DNA of 64,000 nucleotides from Flavobacteriaceae bacterium (GTDB lineage Bacteria; Bacteroidota; Bacteroidia; Flavobacteriales; Flavobacteriaceae): NCBI GenBank assembly GCA_947463515.1, contig CANHRI010000005.1, positions 1 to 64,000 of the forward strand, read 5' to 3'. Shown piece by piece: positions 49,528 to 60,017 of this stretch (position 1 is its first letter; each line of letters starts with the position of its first letter). The notes under the pieces were generated by a model. It saw only the letters and a program-made list of their open reading frames with translations, ran no database searches and was not told where the DNA came from. The position numbers and the translations under genes were made by a program.

Positions 49528-50949
49528 ATGAAAACGAAACTACTATACAGCATGTTGTTGGGCTTGAGTCTAACATGGAGTGGGGCACAAAATCGGACAA
49601 CGGTAAGTGCTACCGATTCAGAGATAAGCGACAACTTAGACCTTCGCGCCGTTGCCTCTATTTTTGGGGAAGCTCGTGACTTGGAAGATTTTGAACGCCG
49701 TTTAAACAATCCCGAAACTCCCATATCCAATTTGGATTTGAACCTTGACAACCAAGTTGATTATTTACGGGTAGTCGAATCGATTGAAGGAAATCAACAT
49801 ATTATCGTGGTGCAAGCCGTGATGGGACGCGATCAATACCAAGACGTGGCCACCGTTGAAGTTGAAAAAGATACCCGCAACCGACGGGTACAAGTGCAAG
49901 TGGTAGGCGATACTTTTCTATACGGTACCAACTACATTTATGAACCGGTTTATGTGGGAACGCCTGTGATTTACAATTATTTCTGGCAACCGTACTACCA
50001 GCCCTATTGTTCTTCATGGTATTGGGGCTTTTATCCAAACTACTATTATGCTTGGCATCCTTTTCCCATTTTTCGTTACCGTCATCACATCGGATTATGC
50101 ATCAACTTTGGATTCCAATACAATTACGTGAATTTCCGTCGTTGCCAATGGGGATACTCGCACTATTTTGGTCGACGCGGCAACTTTATTGAACGGCATC
50201 ATCCGCAACGGGGATTTGCTTACCGCAACCAAGGAATTGCCAACCGTTATGAGTTAGATCGTACCCGTACCGTTCGCAATGTGGCCTATCCCGATACCCA
50301 TAATTCATTGGTGGGTACTCGTGATAATCAAACCGCTACGCGTCCCGAAACAGGTTCTGTGCGTGGCAATTGGACCAGTGCTTCTGAAACTCGACCCGTA
50401 CGTCAGGATCTAACAAGCGGTGCTACAACCAATCCTAGACCTACACGTGCTAATTATAGCGAAGCAACTAGTCCACGTCCGATTCGCCAAAATTTTAGTA
50501 ACACCACTTCTACGACACGACCTGTTCGTGAAAACTATACTTTGGCTTCCACTACATCGGCTCCAAGACCCACACGTTCGGATTACAGCACCACTACAAC
50601 TACACCTCGACCCACGCGTCAAGACTACACACCAAGTACAACTACTGTTAGTCCGCGCCCTGTTCGTCAAGAGTATAGCACACCCACACCTCGACCAACA
50701 CGTCAAGACTATACGCCATCGCCAAGCGCGAGCAGTGTAAGTCCGCGCCCCACACGACAAGACTATAGTGCACCCGCACCTCGACCTTCACGTCAAGACT
50801 ACACGCCAAGTGCGAGCAGTGTAAGTCCGCGGCCTGCACGACAAGACTATAGCGCACCTCGGCCCTCGCGTCAAGACTATTCCAGTTCGGGTTCGAGTCG
50901 TAGCATGCGTTCAGAGACTAGTACTTCCTCGCGACTTTCAAGAAATTAA
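49528..50949 (+). CDS. Secreted protein with aromatic/His-rich middle and RPTRQDY tandem-repeat C-terminus
   Basis: Signal peptide; RPTRQDYTPS.. repeats. Confidence 0.8.
   Translation: MKTKLLYSMLLGLSLTWSGAQNRTTVSATDSEISDNLDLRAVASIFGEARDLEDFERRLNNPETPISNLDLNLDNQVDYLRVVESIEGNQHIIVVQAVMGRDQYQDVATVEVEKDTRNRRVQVQVVGDTFLYGTNYIYEPVYVGTPVIYNYFWQPYYQPYCSSWYWGFYPNYYYAWHPFPIFRYRHHIGLCINFGFQYNYVNFRRCQWGYSHYFGRRGNFIERHHPQRGFAYRNQGIANRYELDRTRTVRNVAYPDTHNSLVGTRDNQTATRPETGSVRGNWTSASETRPVRQDLTSGATTNPRPTRANYSEATSPRPIRQNFSNTTSTTRPVRENYTLASTTSAPRPTRSDYSTTTTTPRPTRQDYTPSTTTVSPRPVRQEYSTPTPRPTRQDYTPSPSASSVSPRPTRQDYSAPAPRPSRQDYTPSASSVSPRPARQDYSAPRPSRQDYSSSGSSRSMRSETSTSSRLSRN
50390..50900. repeat. Degenerate coding tandem repeat (RPxRQDY)
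   Basis: Recurring cctcgacc(a/t)(a/c)acgtcaagactac. Confidence 0.85.
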
Positions 50950-51075
50950 TTTGAAAATAGAGGTCGTTAAAGAGAAGTTAAAAAAATCATACCCAAAGCA
51001 TCGAATAATTTCGGTGCTTTTTTATTTTAGAACTTTGAAAAGTAATACATTTGTGAACTTTTTTAATATTTTTTT

Positions 51076-53070
51076 ATGAGTTCGCATTCACATCAAAATC
51101 TTCACAGTAGACTTTCGGCTGCGGGATTATTGGTAACCTTGGGGATCATTTATGGCGATATAGGTACTTCTCCTTTGTATGTTATGAAAGCCATCATCGG
51201 CGACAGTGTTATTTCGCAAGATTTAATTTTAGGCGGACTTTCCTGTATCTTCTGGACGCTTACCTTACAAACCACCCTGAAATATGTAATCATCACGCTA
51301 GGAGCCGACAACCACGGTGAGGGAGGAATTTTTGCGTTATATGCCTTGGTCAAACGAACCAAAATTCAGTGGCTTATTGTGCCTGCCATCATTGGAGGTA
51401 GCGCCTTGTTAGCGGATGGAATTATTACGCCACCTGTATCGGTATCCTCTGCGGTAGAAGGATTGCGCAATTTTAATCCCGACATCCCAACCATTCCCAT
51501 TGTAATTAGTATTTTATTTGTACTGTTTACCATTCAACAATTTGGCTCCAAATTAGTGGGAAAATTCTTTGCCCCAATGATGCTGATTTGGTTTACCATG
51601 CTCGGTGTTTTGGGTGTGATTCAAATGACTCAAAACTTGGATGTATTTCGGGCTTTAAACCCTTATTACGCTTACCATATGTTGACCAGTGATGTCAGTG
51701 AACAAGGCTTTTTCATTCTCGGAGCCGTATTCTTATGTACTACTGGAGCTGAAGCATTGTATTCCGACATGGGACATTGTGGTCGAAAAAACATTCGAGT
51801 AAGTTGGATGTTTGTTAAAGTTACATTGATTTTGAACTACTTCGGACAAGGGGCCTATCTTTTAGACCATCAAGGACTAACCTTAATGGAATTGGGAAGT
51901 TCCAATCCGAATCCCTTCTATTTAATTATGGCCAAATGGTTTCAACCCATCGGAATTGTGGTGGCTACCCTTGCAGCAGTGATCGCTTCGCAAGCCTTAA
52001 TTAGTGGTTCGTTTACCTTAATTAATGAGGCGATGCGACTTAATTTTTGGCCCAAAGTGCGCATCAAATTTCCCTCCGATCAAAAAGGACAATTGTACAT
52101 TCCTTCTATCAATTGGCTTTTGTTTTTAGGTTGTGTGGGAATCGTACTTTACTTCAAAGAATCGAGCAATATGGAGCACGCGTATGGTTTAGCGATCATT
52201 TTGTGTATGATCATGACCACTATTTTGCTCAATTATTATTTGATTTTAAAAAGAGTGAAATGGTATTTCATTGCCCCACTCATCATTGTTTATTTGGCCA
52301 TTGAATTCAGCTTCTTGGCTGCTAATATTGTAAAATTCATGGACGGTGGATTTGTGACCTTATTCATCGCCATCATCTTAATTAGCATCATGTCGACTTG
52401 GTATTTGGCGAAGAAAATTAGTAAAAGTTATACCAAGATTGTTAAAATCGACAATTACAAAAAAGTACTGGCTGAGTTGAGTTTGGACCTATCGATTCCC
52501 AAATATGCGACCCATTTGGTGTACATGACCAACTCCAATCGCGTCGATGAAATTGAAGAAAAAGTGATGTATTCCATTCTTCAAAAAAGACCCAAACGCG
52601 CCGATATGTACTGGTTTATTCACGTAAATGTATTGAACGAACCCTATCGCAAAGAATACAAAGTGTCGGAAATCATTAAAGACGATTTGTATCGAATTGA
52701 TTTTTACCTCGGTTTCCGTGAAGCAACGAAGATCAATTTGATGTTTAAAGAAGTAATCAAAGACATGGTACAAAATGGCGAGGTTGATGTCACCAGCCGC
52801 TATGAATCGTTGAATAAAAACAATATTATTGGAGATTTTAAATTTGTGCTGTCCGAAAAATTCTTATCCAACGATAGCGACATTACTTTCTTTGAAAATA
52901 TAGTCATGAACTCCTATTTTGTGTTGAAAAAGTACTCCTTATCAGAAGAAAAAGCCTTCGGTTTAGATGCTAGTTCGGTAAAAGTAGAGCAATTCCCTAT
53001 GGTACTTCATGCACCTGAACGCATTGAAATGCGCCGCTTGGACCATCACGGTTGTGAAACTGAAAAATAA
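51076..53070 (+). CDS. kup: Kup-family potassium uptake protein
   Basis: LVTLGIIYGDIGTSPLYVMKAI. Confidence 0.96.
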   Translation: MSSHSHQNLHSRLSAAGLLVTLGIIYGDIGTSPLYVMKAIIGDSVISQDLILGGLSCIFWTLTLQTTLKYVIITLGADNHGEGGIFALYALVKRTKIQWLIVPAIIGGSALLADGIITPPVSVSSAVEGLRNFNPDIPTIPIVISILFVLFTIQQFGSKLVGKFFAPMMLIWFTMLGVLGVIQMTQNLDVFRALNPYYAYHMLTSDVSEQGFFILGAVFLCTTGAEALYSDMGHCGRKNIRVSWMFVKVTLILNYFGQGAYLLDHQGLTLMELGSSNPNPFYLIMAKWFQPIGIVVATLAAVIASQALISGSFTLINEAMRLNFWPKVRIKFPSDQKGQLYIPSINWLLFLGCVGIVLYFKESSNMEHAYGLAIILCMIMTTILLNYYLILKRVKWYFIAPLIIVYLAIEFSFLAANIVKFMDGGFVTLFIAIILISIMSTWYLAKKISKSYTKIVKIDNYKKVLAELSLDLSIPKYATHLVYMTNSNRVDEIEEKVMYSILQKRPKRADMYWFIHVNVLNEPYRKEYKVSEIIKDDLYRIDFYLGFREATKINLMFKEVIKDMVQNGEVDVTSRYESLNKNNIIGDFKFVLSEKFLSNDSDITFFENIVMNSYFVLKKYSLSEEKAFGLDASSVKVEQFPMVLHAPERIEMRRLDHHGCETEK

Positions 53071-53073
53071 TAC

Positions 53074-53105
53074 CAAAGCAGTTCTTCGGAGCTGCTTTTT
53101 TTTGG
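53074..53105 (+). terminator. Rho-independent terminator
   Basis: aaagcagttcttcggagctgctttttttt. Confidence 0.85.
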
Positions 53106-53175
53106 TCACATAATCCGCGTGTACCTCTAACCCAATTGAAAAAAAAGTTACCTTTGCAGGCTTAGATTTTGAATA

Positions 53176-54387
53176 ATGAGATTACACCGTAACTTGGTAT
53201 TTACAACCATTGATGCCCTTGATGCTATTTTTAATGAAGGAGAATACGCCGACAAAGTCGTAGCCCGTGCTTTAAAAAAAGACAAACGTTGGGGAAGTCA
53301 TGATCGTAAATTCGTTGCCGAAACCATTTACGACATGGTGCGTTGGAAGCGATTGTATGCCGAGATTGCAGAAGTAAAAACGCCCTTTGACCGGGATAAG
53401 TTATGGCGCATGTTTGCCGTTTGGGCAGTCCTTCGTGGCTATCCCCTTCCCGATTGGAAATATTTTGAAAACACCCCACAACGTAAAATAAAAGGTCGTT
53501 TTGACGAATTATCCAAAGTCCGTAAACTTCGTGAATCGATTCCCGATTGGATGGATGAGTTGGGCGTACAAGAACTCGGTGAAGCTACTTGGACCAAAGA
53601 AATAGCGGCTCAAAACCGCATGGCCGATGTGGTTTTACGGGTCAATACCTTGAAAGCTACCCGCGAGCAAGTTCGTGCCCGATTAATGGATTTGGATATT
53701 GTTACCGAACCCATTTCACATCTTCCGGAAGGACTGATTCTTCCCGAACGAGCCAACGTTTTTATGACCGATGTTTTTAAAGACGGCTGGTTTGAAGTGC
53801 AAGACGGTTCGTCCCAAAAAGTGGCAGCTTTTTTAGAAGTGGAACCTGGGATGAAAGTCATAGATGCTTGTGCTGGTGCAGGAGGCAAAACTTTACATCT
53901 TGCGGCTTTGATGCAAAACAAAGGGCAAATCATTGCCATGGATTTGTATGAAAGCAAACTGAAAGAATTAAAATTACGCGCCCGAAGAAATGGGGCACAT
54001 AATATCGATTACCGCGTCATTGATTCGACCAAAGTAATCAAAAAACTATACGAAAAAGCCGACCGCGTGCTTATCGATGCGCCTTGCAGTGGTTTGGGTG
54101 TATTAAAACGAAATCCCGATGCCAAATGGAAACTTCAACCCGAATTCATAGATAACATTCGAGCCGTTCAAGCCGAAGTTTTGGAAACCTATTCCAAAAT
54201 GGTAAAACCAGGAGGAAAATTGGTCTACGCGACCTGTTCTGTTTTACCCTCTGAAAATCAAGAGCAAATAAAACGCTTTTTACAAACCGAAAACGGTAAA
54301 GAATTTCAATTCGCTAAAGACGAAAAAATACTCGCCTCTGAATCTGGATTTGACGGATTTTACATGGCCTTACTCCAAAGAAAATAA
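53176..54387 (+). CDS. RsmB/NOP2/Sun family RNA methyltransferase
   Basis: VIDACAGAGGKTLHLAALM; VLIDAPCSGLGVLKRNPDAKW. Confidence 0.95.
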   Translation: MRLHRNLVFTTIDALDAIFNEGEYADKVVARALKKDKRWGSHDRKFVAETIYDMVRWKRLYAEIAEVKTPFDRDKLWRMFAVWAVLRGYPLPDWKYFENTPQRKIKGRFDELSKVRKLRESIPDWMDELGVQELGEATWTKEIAAQNRMADVVLRVNTLKATREQVRARLMDLDIVTEPISHLPEGLILPERANVFMTDVFKDGWFEVQDGSSQKVAAFLEVEPGMKVIDACAGAGGKTLHLAALMQNKGQIIAMDLYESKLKELKLRARRNGAHNIDYRVIDSTKVIKKLYEKADRVLIDAPCSGLGVLKRNPDAKWKLQPEFIDNIRAVQAEVLETYSKMVKPGGKLVYATCSVLPSENQEQIKRFLQTENGKEFQFAKDEKILASESGFDGFYMALLQRK

Positions 54388-54392
54388 CATAC

Positions 54393-55478
54393 ATGAAAAA
54401 CAAATTTTTATCCTTTCTGGCCTCATGTGCCATAGGTATTGTATCCGCTCAAAATGGTGCGCCTGCTTCTCCGTACTACAATGGGTTTAACTGGACGCTA
54501 ACGGGAAGTGCATTAGAAGATGCCTTAGCCAATAAAATTATTGACACCCATACCGTGGAACTATCGTATTCGCCTGGCGTTTGGAATGCGATTAAAGCCG
54601 TTGATTTGGATCCCACTAATACCAATAATGTTTTGCTCGTTTACGGTTGGGAATCAGGACAAGATGCAGATGCAACCAATGACCGTACGCGAGACCGAAA
54701 TTCGAATAGCGGCAACAACGGCGACTGGAATCGGGAACACATTTATGCACAATCGTTGGGGAATCCCGATTTGGGGCAAATTGGACCTGGTGCCGATGCG
54801 CACATGCTTCGCGCTTGTGACGTACAACGCAATGCGAGTCGCGGCAATCGTTTGTTTGCCAACGGATCAGGAACGGCTTCATACACCATTGGCACTACGA
54901 GTTGGTATCCAGGTGATGAATGGAAAGGTGATGTCGCTCGTATTTTGATGTACATGTATTTACATTACGGAGCACAATGTTTGCCCTCAATGGTTGCGGT
55001 GGGAAATCCTGTTGCTTCCGACACCAATATGATTGATTTGTTGTTGCAATGGAATGCAGAGGATCCCGTTTCGCAATATGAAGACAATCGCAATTCGTAT
55101 ATGAGCAATTTATTCAACAATTTTGCCCAAGGCAATCGAAATCCTTTTATTGATAATCCGTATTTGGCTACACGAATTTGGGGAGGCCCTGTGGCACAAA
55201 ACCGCTGGCCCACTATTTTCTTAAATCAAGATACTTTTGACACCACCGATGTCGGTATTTTCCCAAATCCTTCGTCTACCCATTCGGTATATGTGCAAAC
55301 AAATACAACCCTTGATCGCATTGCAGTATATACTATAAATGGGCAAGAAATTATGAAATTGGAACAGCCCACTTTTTCCAACAATACCTTGGAAATAAAA
55401 GACATTCCAAGTGGTTTCTATTTTTTCAAAATGGAATCTGGTAAAGAATCGATAACGCAAAAAGTAATTATTCAATAA
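54393..55478 (+). CDS. Secreted endonuclease I (EndA/NucM-like) with T9SS type A sorting domain
   Basis: NREHIYAQSLG...GADAHMLRACDVQRNASRGN; C-terminal GIFPNPSS...LEIKDIPSGFYFFKMESGKESITQKVIIQ. Confidence 0.93.
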   Translation: MKNKFLSFLASCAIGIVSAQNGAPASPYYNGFNWTLTGSALEDALANKIIDTHTVELSYSPGVWNAIKAVDLDPTNTNNVLLVYGWESGQDADATNDRTRDRNSNSGNNGDWNREHIYAQSLGNPDLGQIGPGADAHMLRACDVQRNASRGNRLFANGSGTASYTIGTTSWYPGDEWKGDVARILMYMYLHYGAQCLPSMVAVGNPVASDTNMIDLLLQWNAEDPVSQYEDNRNSYMSNLFNNFAQGNRNPFIDNPYLATRIWGGPVAQNRWPTIFLNQDTFDTTDVGIFPNPSSTHSVYVQTNTTLDRIAVYTINGQEIMKLEQPTFSNNTLEIKDIPSGFYFFKMESGKESITQKVIIQ

Positions 55479-55508
55479 AAAATAAGCCTCTTAGTTTAGG
55501 GGCTTTTT

Positions 55509-56549
55509 TTAGTCTTCTTCTATCGTATGCGACTTTGAATAGGTACGCCATTTGTCAATACATTCGATTAAATCTTGGGGGATTTCTGAATCAAATCGCA
55601 TAAATTCATTGGTAACAGGATGCATAAATCCTAGCGTTTTGGCATGCAACGCTTGTCGGGGAAGCACTTTGAAGCAATTTTCCACAAACTGTTTGTATTT
55701 GGTAAAAGTCGTTCCTTTTAAAATGGCATTTCCGCCATAACGTTCATCATTAAACAACGTATGCCCAATATGTTTCATGTGCACGCGTATTTGGTGCGTA
55801 CGACCTGTTTCTAGCTGACAAGAAACCAAGGTCACATAACCAAAACGCTCCAAAACACGGTAATGAGTTACAGCATGTTTTCCAACCTCAGGATCTTCAA
55901 ATACAGCCATTTGCATACGATCACGAACATGACGTGCAATGTTTCCTTCTATTGTTCCAGCATCATCGACGACATTTCCCCAAACTAACGCAACATACTC
56001 GCGTTCAGATGTTTTTTCTTCAAACTGTTTGGCCAAATACGTCATGGCCTGTTCTGTCTTGGCCACCACCAATAATCCAGAGGTATCTTTATCAATGCGA
56101 TGGACCAATCCGGGACGTTCTGAACTGTTCAAAGGCAATCGGTTGCCGTAATGATAGGCCAAGGCATTGACTAAGGTTCCTGTATAATTCCCATGCCCTG
56201 GATGAACAACCAATCCCGGCGGTTTGTTGATCACCACCAAAGCTTCATCTTCGTAAACAATATCGAGCGGAATCTCTTCTGGGATTATTTTATGTTCAAA
56301 AGGCGGATGCGATAAAACAATCCGGATCACATCGTCGGGTTTGACTTTGTAATTGGATTTTACAGGCGTTTCATTGACTAGAACCTGACCGCTATCGGCT
56401 GCATTCTGCAATTTATTTCGCGAAATATTGGGAATTTGTAATTGCAAATACTTGTCGATTCGCATCAACCCTTGTCCTTTGGGGACTTCAAACCGAAAAT
56501 GCTCAAAAAGTGCCTCTTCAGGTTCACTCCATTCTTCATTAAAATCCAT
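55509..56549 (-). CDS. RluA-family pseudouridine synthase (RluD-like)
   Basis: S4 domain; PGLVHRIDKDTSGLLVVAK. Confidence 0.95.
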   Translation of the reverse strand: MDFNEEWSEPEEALFEHFRFEVPKGQGLMRIDKYLQLQIPNISRNKLQNAADSGQVLVNETPVKSNYKVKPDDVIRIVLSHPPFEHKIIPEEIPLDIVYEDEALVVINKPPGLVVHPGHGNYTGTLVNALAYHYGNRLPLNSSERPGLVHRIDKDTSGLLVVAKTEQAMTYLAKQFEEKTSEREYVALVWGNVVDDAGTIEGNIARHVRDRMQMAVFEDPEVGKHAVTHYRVLERFGYVTLVSCQLETGRTHQIRVHMKHIGHTLFNDERYGGNAILKGTTFTKYKQFVENCFKVLPRQALHAKTLGFMHPVTNEFMRFDSEIPQDLIECIDKWRTYSKSHTIEED

Positions 56550-57162
56550 TGGAAATCGTATCTACAGGAGTTTCAGTATCGGGAATAGAATCGTTTTCGG
56601 TTTCTTGATATACCAACTTGCCATCGCCCAAAACTAAATCAATTTTGGAGGATTTGAGTACTTTAGTTCCCGCCTTAATTTTTTTTCCATCCATCCACAT
56701 TTCAAGTACCATATCTTTTCCAATGTAGGGTTTATAGGTAACCTCCCCTTCTTGCAAGCCAATCGCTTTAAGGGTAGGAACAGCTTGACGATAGGTTTTT
56801 TCAATCAAATCGGGCACTGTAACCATGGTATAGGTTGACGCATTCAATTTGATGTAAATGGTTCTCCCGCCTTTCACTTTACTTCCCGCCGTAGGCTCTT
56901 GCTGGACAATGGTAAGTTTGGGGAAATCGGCAATATAATCTACCGTATCAATAATTTCATAATCGAGATCGAGCTCATCGAGTTTGGCTTCGGCTTCTTC
57001 AGGGGTCAATTTACTTAAATTGGGGACCGTAATTTCCTGTCCGTGATTTGTCACAAAGGTGATCCAATGAAAAAAGAAAAAAGCCAAAACCCCTACAACC
57101 AATAAGGCCGCTCCAATTTGGGCAAAAAACACTTTACTCGTTAGATACTTTCGCAAACTCAT
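56539..57162 (-). CDS. PASTA domain-containing protein
   Basis: TM then TVPNLSKLTPEEAEAKLDELDLDYEII...QQEPTAGSKVKGGRTIYI. Confidence 0.92.
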   Translation of the reverse strand: MSLRKYLTSKVFFAQIGAALLVVGVLAFFFFHWITFVTNHGQEITVPNLSKLTPEEAEAKLDELDLDYEIIDTVDYIADFPKLTIVQQEPTAGSKVKGGRTIYIKLNASTYTMVTVPDLIEKTYRQAVPTLKAIGLQEGEVTYKPYIGKDMVLEMWMDGKKIKAGTKVLKSSKIDLVLGDGKLVYQETENDSIPDTETPVDTISNGF

Positions 57163-57243
57163 AGGTAACAATTTCGACAAAGATATAATTTTTAGTGGCA
57201 CATTTATGCTATTTTTGTGGGAATAGAAATTAAAATAAACCGA

Positions 57244-58236
57244 ATGAACGTTGCAGTAGTCATGGGCGGATATTCTGATGAATCGGTAATATCGCTTCGA
57301 AGTGGTCAATTGATTTTAGCACAATTGGATCGCAACAAATACAAGCCTTTTGAAGTCCATATTCTCCCCGAAGGATGGCATGTTTTTCAAGAAGGCGTTT
57401 CCTATCCAATCGACAAAAGTGATTTTTCGTGTGTCATCAACGGCCAAAAAATACGATTTGATGTCGCGGTGAATACTGTACATGGAACTCCAGGCGAAGA
57501 CGGACATTTACAAGCTTATTGGGAACTGGTCAATGTACCGTATACGGGGTGTAACTTTTATCAATCGGCGTTAACGTTCAACAAAAGAGATACCCTTTCA
57601 GTACTCTCGAAGTTTGGTATTCCCAAAGCAAAATCAGTTTATGTACGACAAGGCGATGTGATTTCCGGAGCCGCTTTGGTTGAAGAATTGGGACTGCCTT
57701 TTTTTGTCAAACCCAACCAATCGGGAAGTTCCTTGGGTGTATCGATGGTTCAATCGTTAGACACTTTAAATGAAGCCCTAGCATTTGCTTTCGCGGAAGA
57801 CCCAGAGATTTTGATCGAATCCTATTTAAAAGGGACAGAAGTTTCTGTGGGAGTCATGCGGTATAAAGGCGAAGTGACGGTGCTTGGCATTACGGAAATC
57901 GTTTCTCAAAATGCTTTTTTTGATTATGAAGCCAAATACCAAGGAAAGTCTGAGGAAATCACCCCCGCGCGCTTGGATACCGCTACCGAACAATTGGTGC
58001 GCGAAACTGCAAAAAAAGTCTATGAAGCCTTGGGCATGACTGGGTTTTCACGAACTGATTTTATCATCATGGAGGACATTCCTCATTTCATTGAAATCAA
58101 CACCAATCCCGGGCTTTCTCCGCAAAGCATCTTCCCGCAGCAAGCGGCTTTTGCCCAATTAGCGTTTAGTGATTTATTGGACAATGAAATTCAGTTGGCC
58201 TTGGAACGAAAACCGATTTGGGAGAAGCTTCCTTAG
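57244..58236 (+). CDS. ddl: D-alanine--D-alanine ligase
   Basis: MNVAVVMGGYSDESVISLRSG; FIEINTNPGLSPQSI. Confidence 0.95.
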   Translation: MNVAVVMGGYSDESVISLRSGQLILAQLDRNKYKPFEVHILPEGWHVFQEGVSYPIDKSDFSCVINGQKIRFDVAVNTVHGTPGEDGHLQAYWELVNVPYTGCNFYQSALTFNKRDTLSVLSKFGIPKAKSVYVRQGDVISGAALVEELGLPFFVKPNQSGSSLGVSMVQSLDTLNEALAFAFAEDPEILIESYLKGTEVSVGVMRYKGEVTVLGITEIVSQNAFFDYEAKYQGKSEEITPARLDTATEQLVRETAKKVYEALGMTGFSRTDFIIMEDIPHFIEINTNPGLSPQSIFPQQAAFAQLAFSDLLDNEIQLALERKPIWEKLP

Positions 58237-58288
58237 CGGTTGTTTCTATCGTTAATTTTATACCTTTACTTGATCAAGCTTTTATCTT

Positions 58289-58747
58289 ATGAAACGAGCA
58301 ATTTTTCCGGGTTCCTTCGATCCTATCACCTTAGGGCATTACGATATTATACAACGTGGGGTTTCGCTATTTGATGAAGTCATTGTTGCCATTGGCGTGA
58401 ATGCTGAGAAAAAATACATGTTTAGCTTGGAAGAACGCAAACGATTTATCGAAGAAACCTTTCAGCACGAACCCAAAGTTCGTGTTATCACTTACGAAGG
58501 CTTGACCATTGACTTGTGTAAAAAAGAGAAAGCGGATTTTATTTTGAGAGGATTGCGAAATCCAGCGGACTTTGAGTTTGAAAAAGCCATTGCACATACC
58601 AACCGAAAACTGTCAAAAATTGAGACTGTTTTTCTCTTAACAGCCTCCAAAACATCGTACATTTCCTCCAGTATTGTTCGGGATGTATTGCGCAATGGAG
58701 GCGATTATACCGTACTCGTCCCCGATGCCGTTCGCGTGAAACCCTAA
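58289..58747 (+). CDS. coaD: Pantetheine-phosphate adenylyltransferase
   Basis: MKRAIFPGSFDPITLGHYDII; SYISSSIVRDV. Confidence 0.97.
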   Translation: MKRAIFPGSFDPITLGHYDIIQRGVSLFDEVIVAIGVNAEKKYMFSLEERKRFIEETFQHEPKVRVITYEGLTIDLCKKEKADFILRGLRNPADFEFEKAIAHTNRKLSKIETVFLLTASKTSYISSSIVRDVLRNGGDYTVLVPDAVRVKP

Positions 58748-58751
58748 TACT

Positions 58752-59354
58752 CTATTGAGGTATCTTTATTTCCTCGAAAAGTAATTTGATGTTTTCATAA
58801 GAATTTTGCAAAGCCTCTTGTACTTGTTCAGGATTGAGCCAAGCCACCTTTTCAATCCCTTCATTGGCTTGAGGTTTGGGCACCCCTTCAAAATGCGTTT
58901 TCATTTCATACCAATGGGTAATTTTTAAACGATATTTCCCACCCCTTTTAAAGATGTGATACGTTTTTTGAAGTTTTCGTGTAATCTTCAACAGATGAAC
59001 ACCCGTTTCCTCTTCGACTTCACGTAAAGCCGTTTCATCAATAGCTTCATCGCGCTCAACGCCGCCTTTGGGCAAATCCCATTTCCCATTGCGAAAAATG
59101 AACAATACATCACCATTTTGATTGTAAACGAGTCCACCACCGGCTTTCTTGACAGGGATTTTGGCTTTGACTTTTTTTAAGATTTCCTTTTCATCAGGAT
59201 AGTACAAATAAGCCTTCTTAATCTTATTGTTGAACATTTTCACAATAAGCTGTTCGATATCAACGCTTTCCAACAAGAACAATTGAAAATCGGTTTCTTT
59301 GGCCACTTCGTTTGTCAAAAAAAGTGGTTTATCGTTCACAAAAACTTTATACAT
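58752..59354 (-). CDS. NUDIX hydrolase
   Basis: GGVERDEAIDETALREVEEETGV Nudix box. Confidence 0.95.
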   Translation of the reverse strand: MYKVFVNDKPLFLTNEVAKETDFQLFLLESVDIEQLIVKMFNNKIKKAYLYYPDEKEILKKVKAKIPVKKAGGGLVYNQNGDVLFIFRNGKWDLPKGGVERDEAIDETALREVEEETGVHLLKITRKLQKTYHIFKRGGKYRLKITHWYEMKTHFEGVPKPQANEGIEKVAWLNPEQVQEALQNSYENIKLLFEEIKIPQ

Positions 59355-59361
59355 TTGTACT

Positions 59362-60012
59362 ATGATTTTTAGTAACGCAACAGCCGAGAAAACCGCCGAA
59401 TTGCTCCTACAAATAAACGCAATTAAATTAAATCCATCAAATCCTTTTTTATGGGCTTCTGGGTGGCATTCTCCTATTTACTGTGACAATCGTCTAACCT
59501 TGTCATTTCCAGCGATTCGCAATTACATCCGCGATGAATTTGTCAAACATATTGAAGCTACCTATGGCAAACCCGATGTGATTGCGGGTGTGGCTACAGG
59601 TGCCATTGGAATCGGAATTTTGGTGGCTGAAGAAATGGGACTGCCTTTTGTATATGTGCGCCCCGAACCTAAAAAACATGGACGCCAAAACCAGGTGGAA
59701 GGTTTTTTGCAAAAAGGACAGAATGTGGTTGTGGTTGAAGACTTGATCAGTACTGGAAACAGCAGTTTATTAGCCGTGGAGGCTCTTCGAGAGGCAGGAG
59801 CCAATGTAAAAGGTATGGCAGCTATTTTTTCGTATGGTTTTCCCGTTGCGCAAGCCAACTTTGAAAAAGCAAAGGTTAACTTAAATACGCTCAGTGATTA
59901 TGAGCACTTACTTCCGTTAGCCGTGACCAAACAATACATTACTGAAAATGAATTAATTACTTTACAAGATTGGCGTATGCATCCAGATACCTGGAATGTT
60001 GCCGTAAAATAA
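59362..60012 (+). CDS. pyrE: Orotate phosphoribosyltransferase
   Basis: VVVVEDLISTGNSSLLAVEALREAGA. Confidence 0.95.
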   Translation: MIFSNATAEKTAELLLQINAIKLNPSNPFLWASGWHSPIYCDNRLTLSFPAIRNYIRDEFVKHIEATYGKPDVIAGVATGAIGIGILVAEEMGLPFVYVRPEPKKHGRQNQVEGFLQKGQNVVVVEDLISTGNSSLLAVEALREAGANVKGMAAIFSYGFPVAQANFEKAKVNLNTLSDYEHLLPLAVTKQYITENELITLQDWRMHPDTWNVAVK

Positions 60013-60017
60013 ATCGT

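Noticed and set aside
50410-50760. 116-aa minus-strand ORF rich in Cys/Arg/Ser
   Set aside because: Shadow of the RPxRQDY coding repeat on the plus strand.
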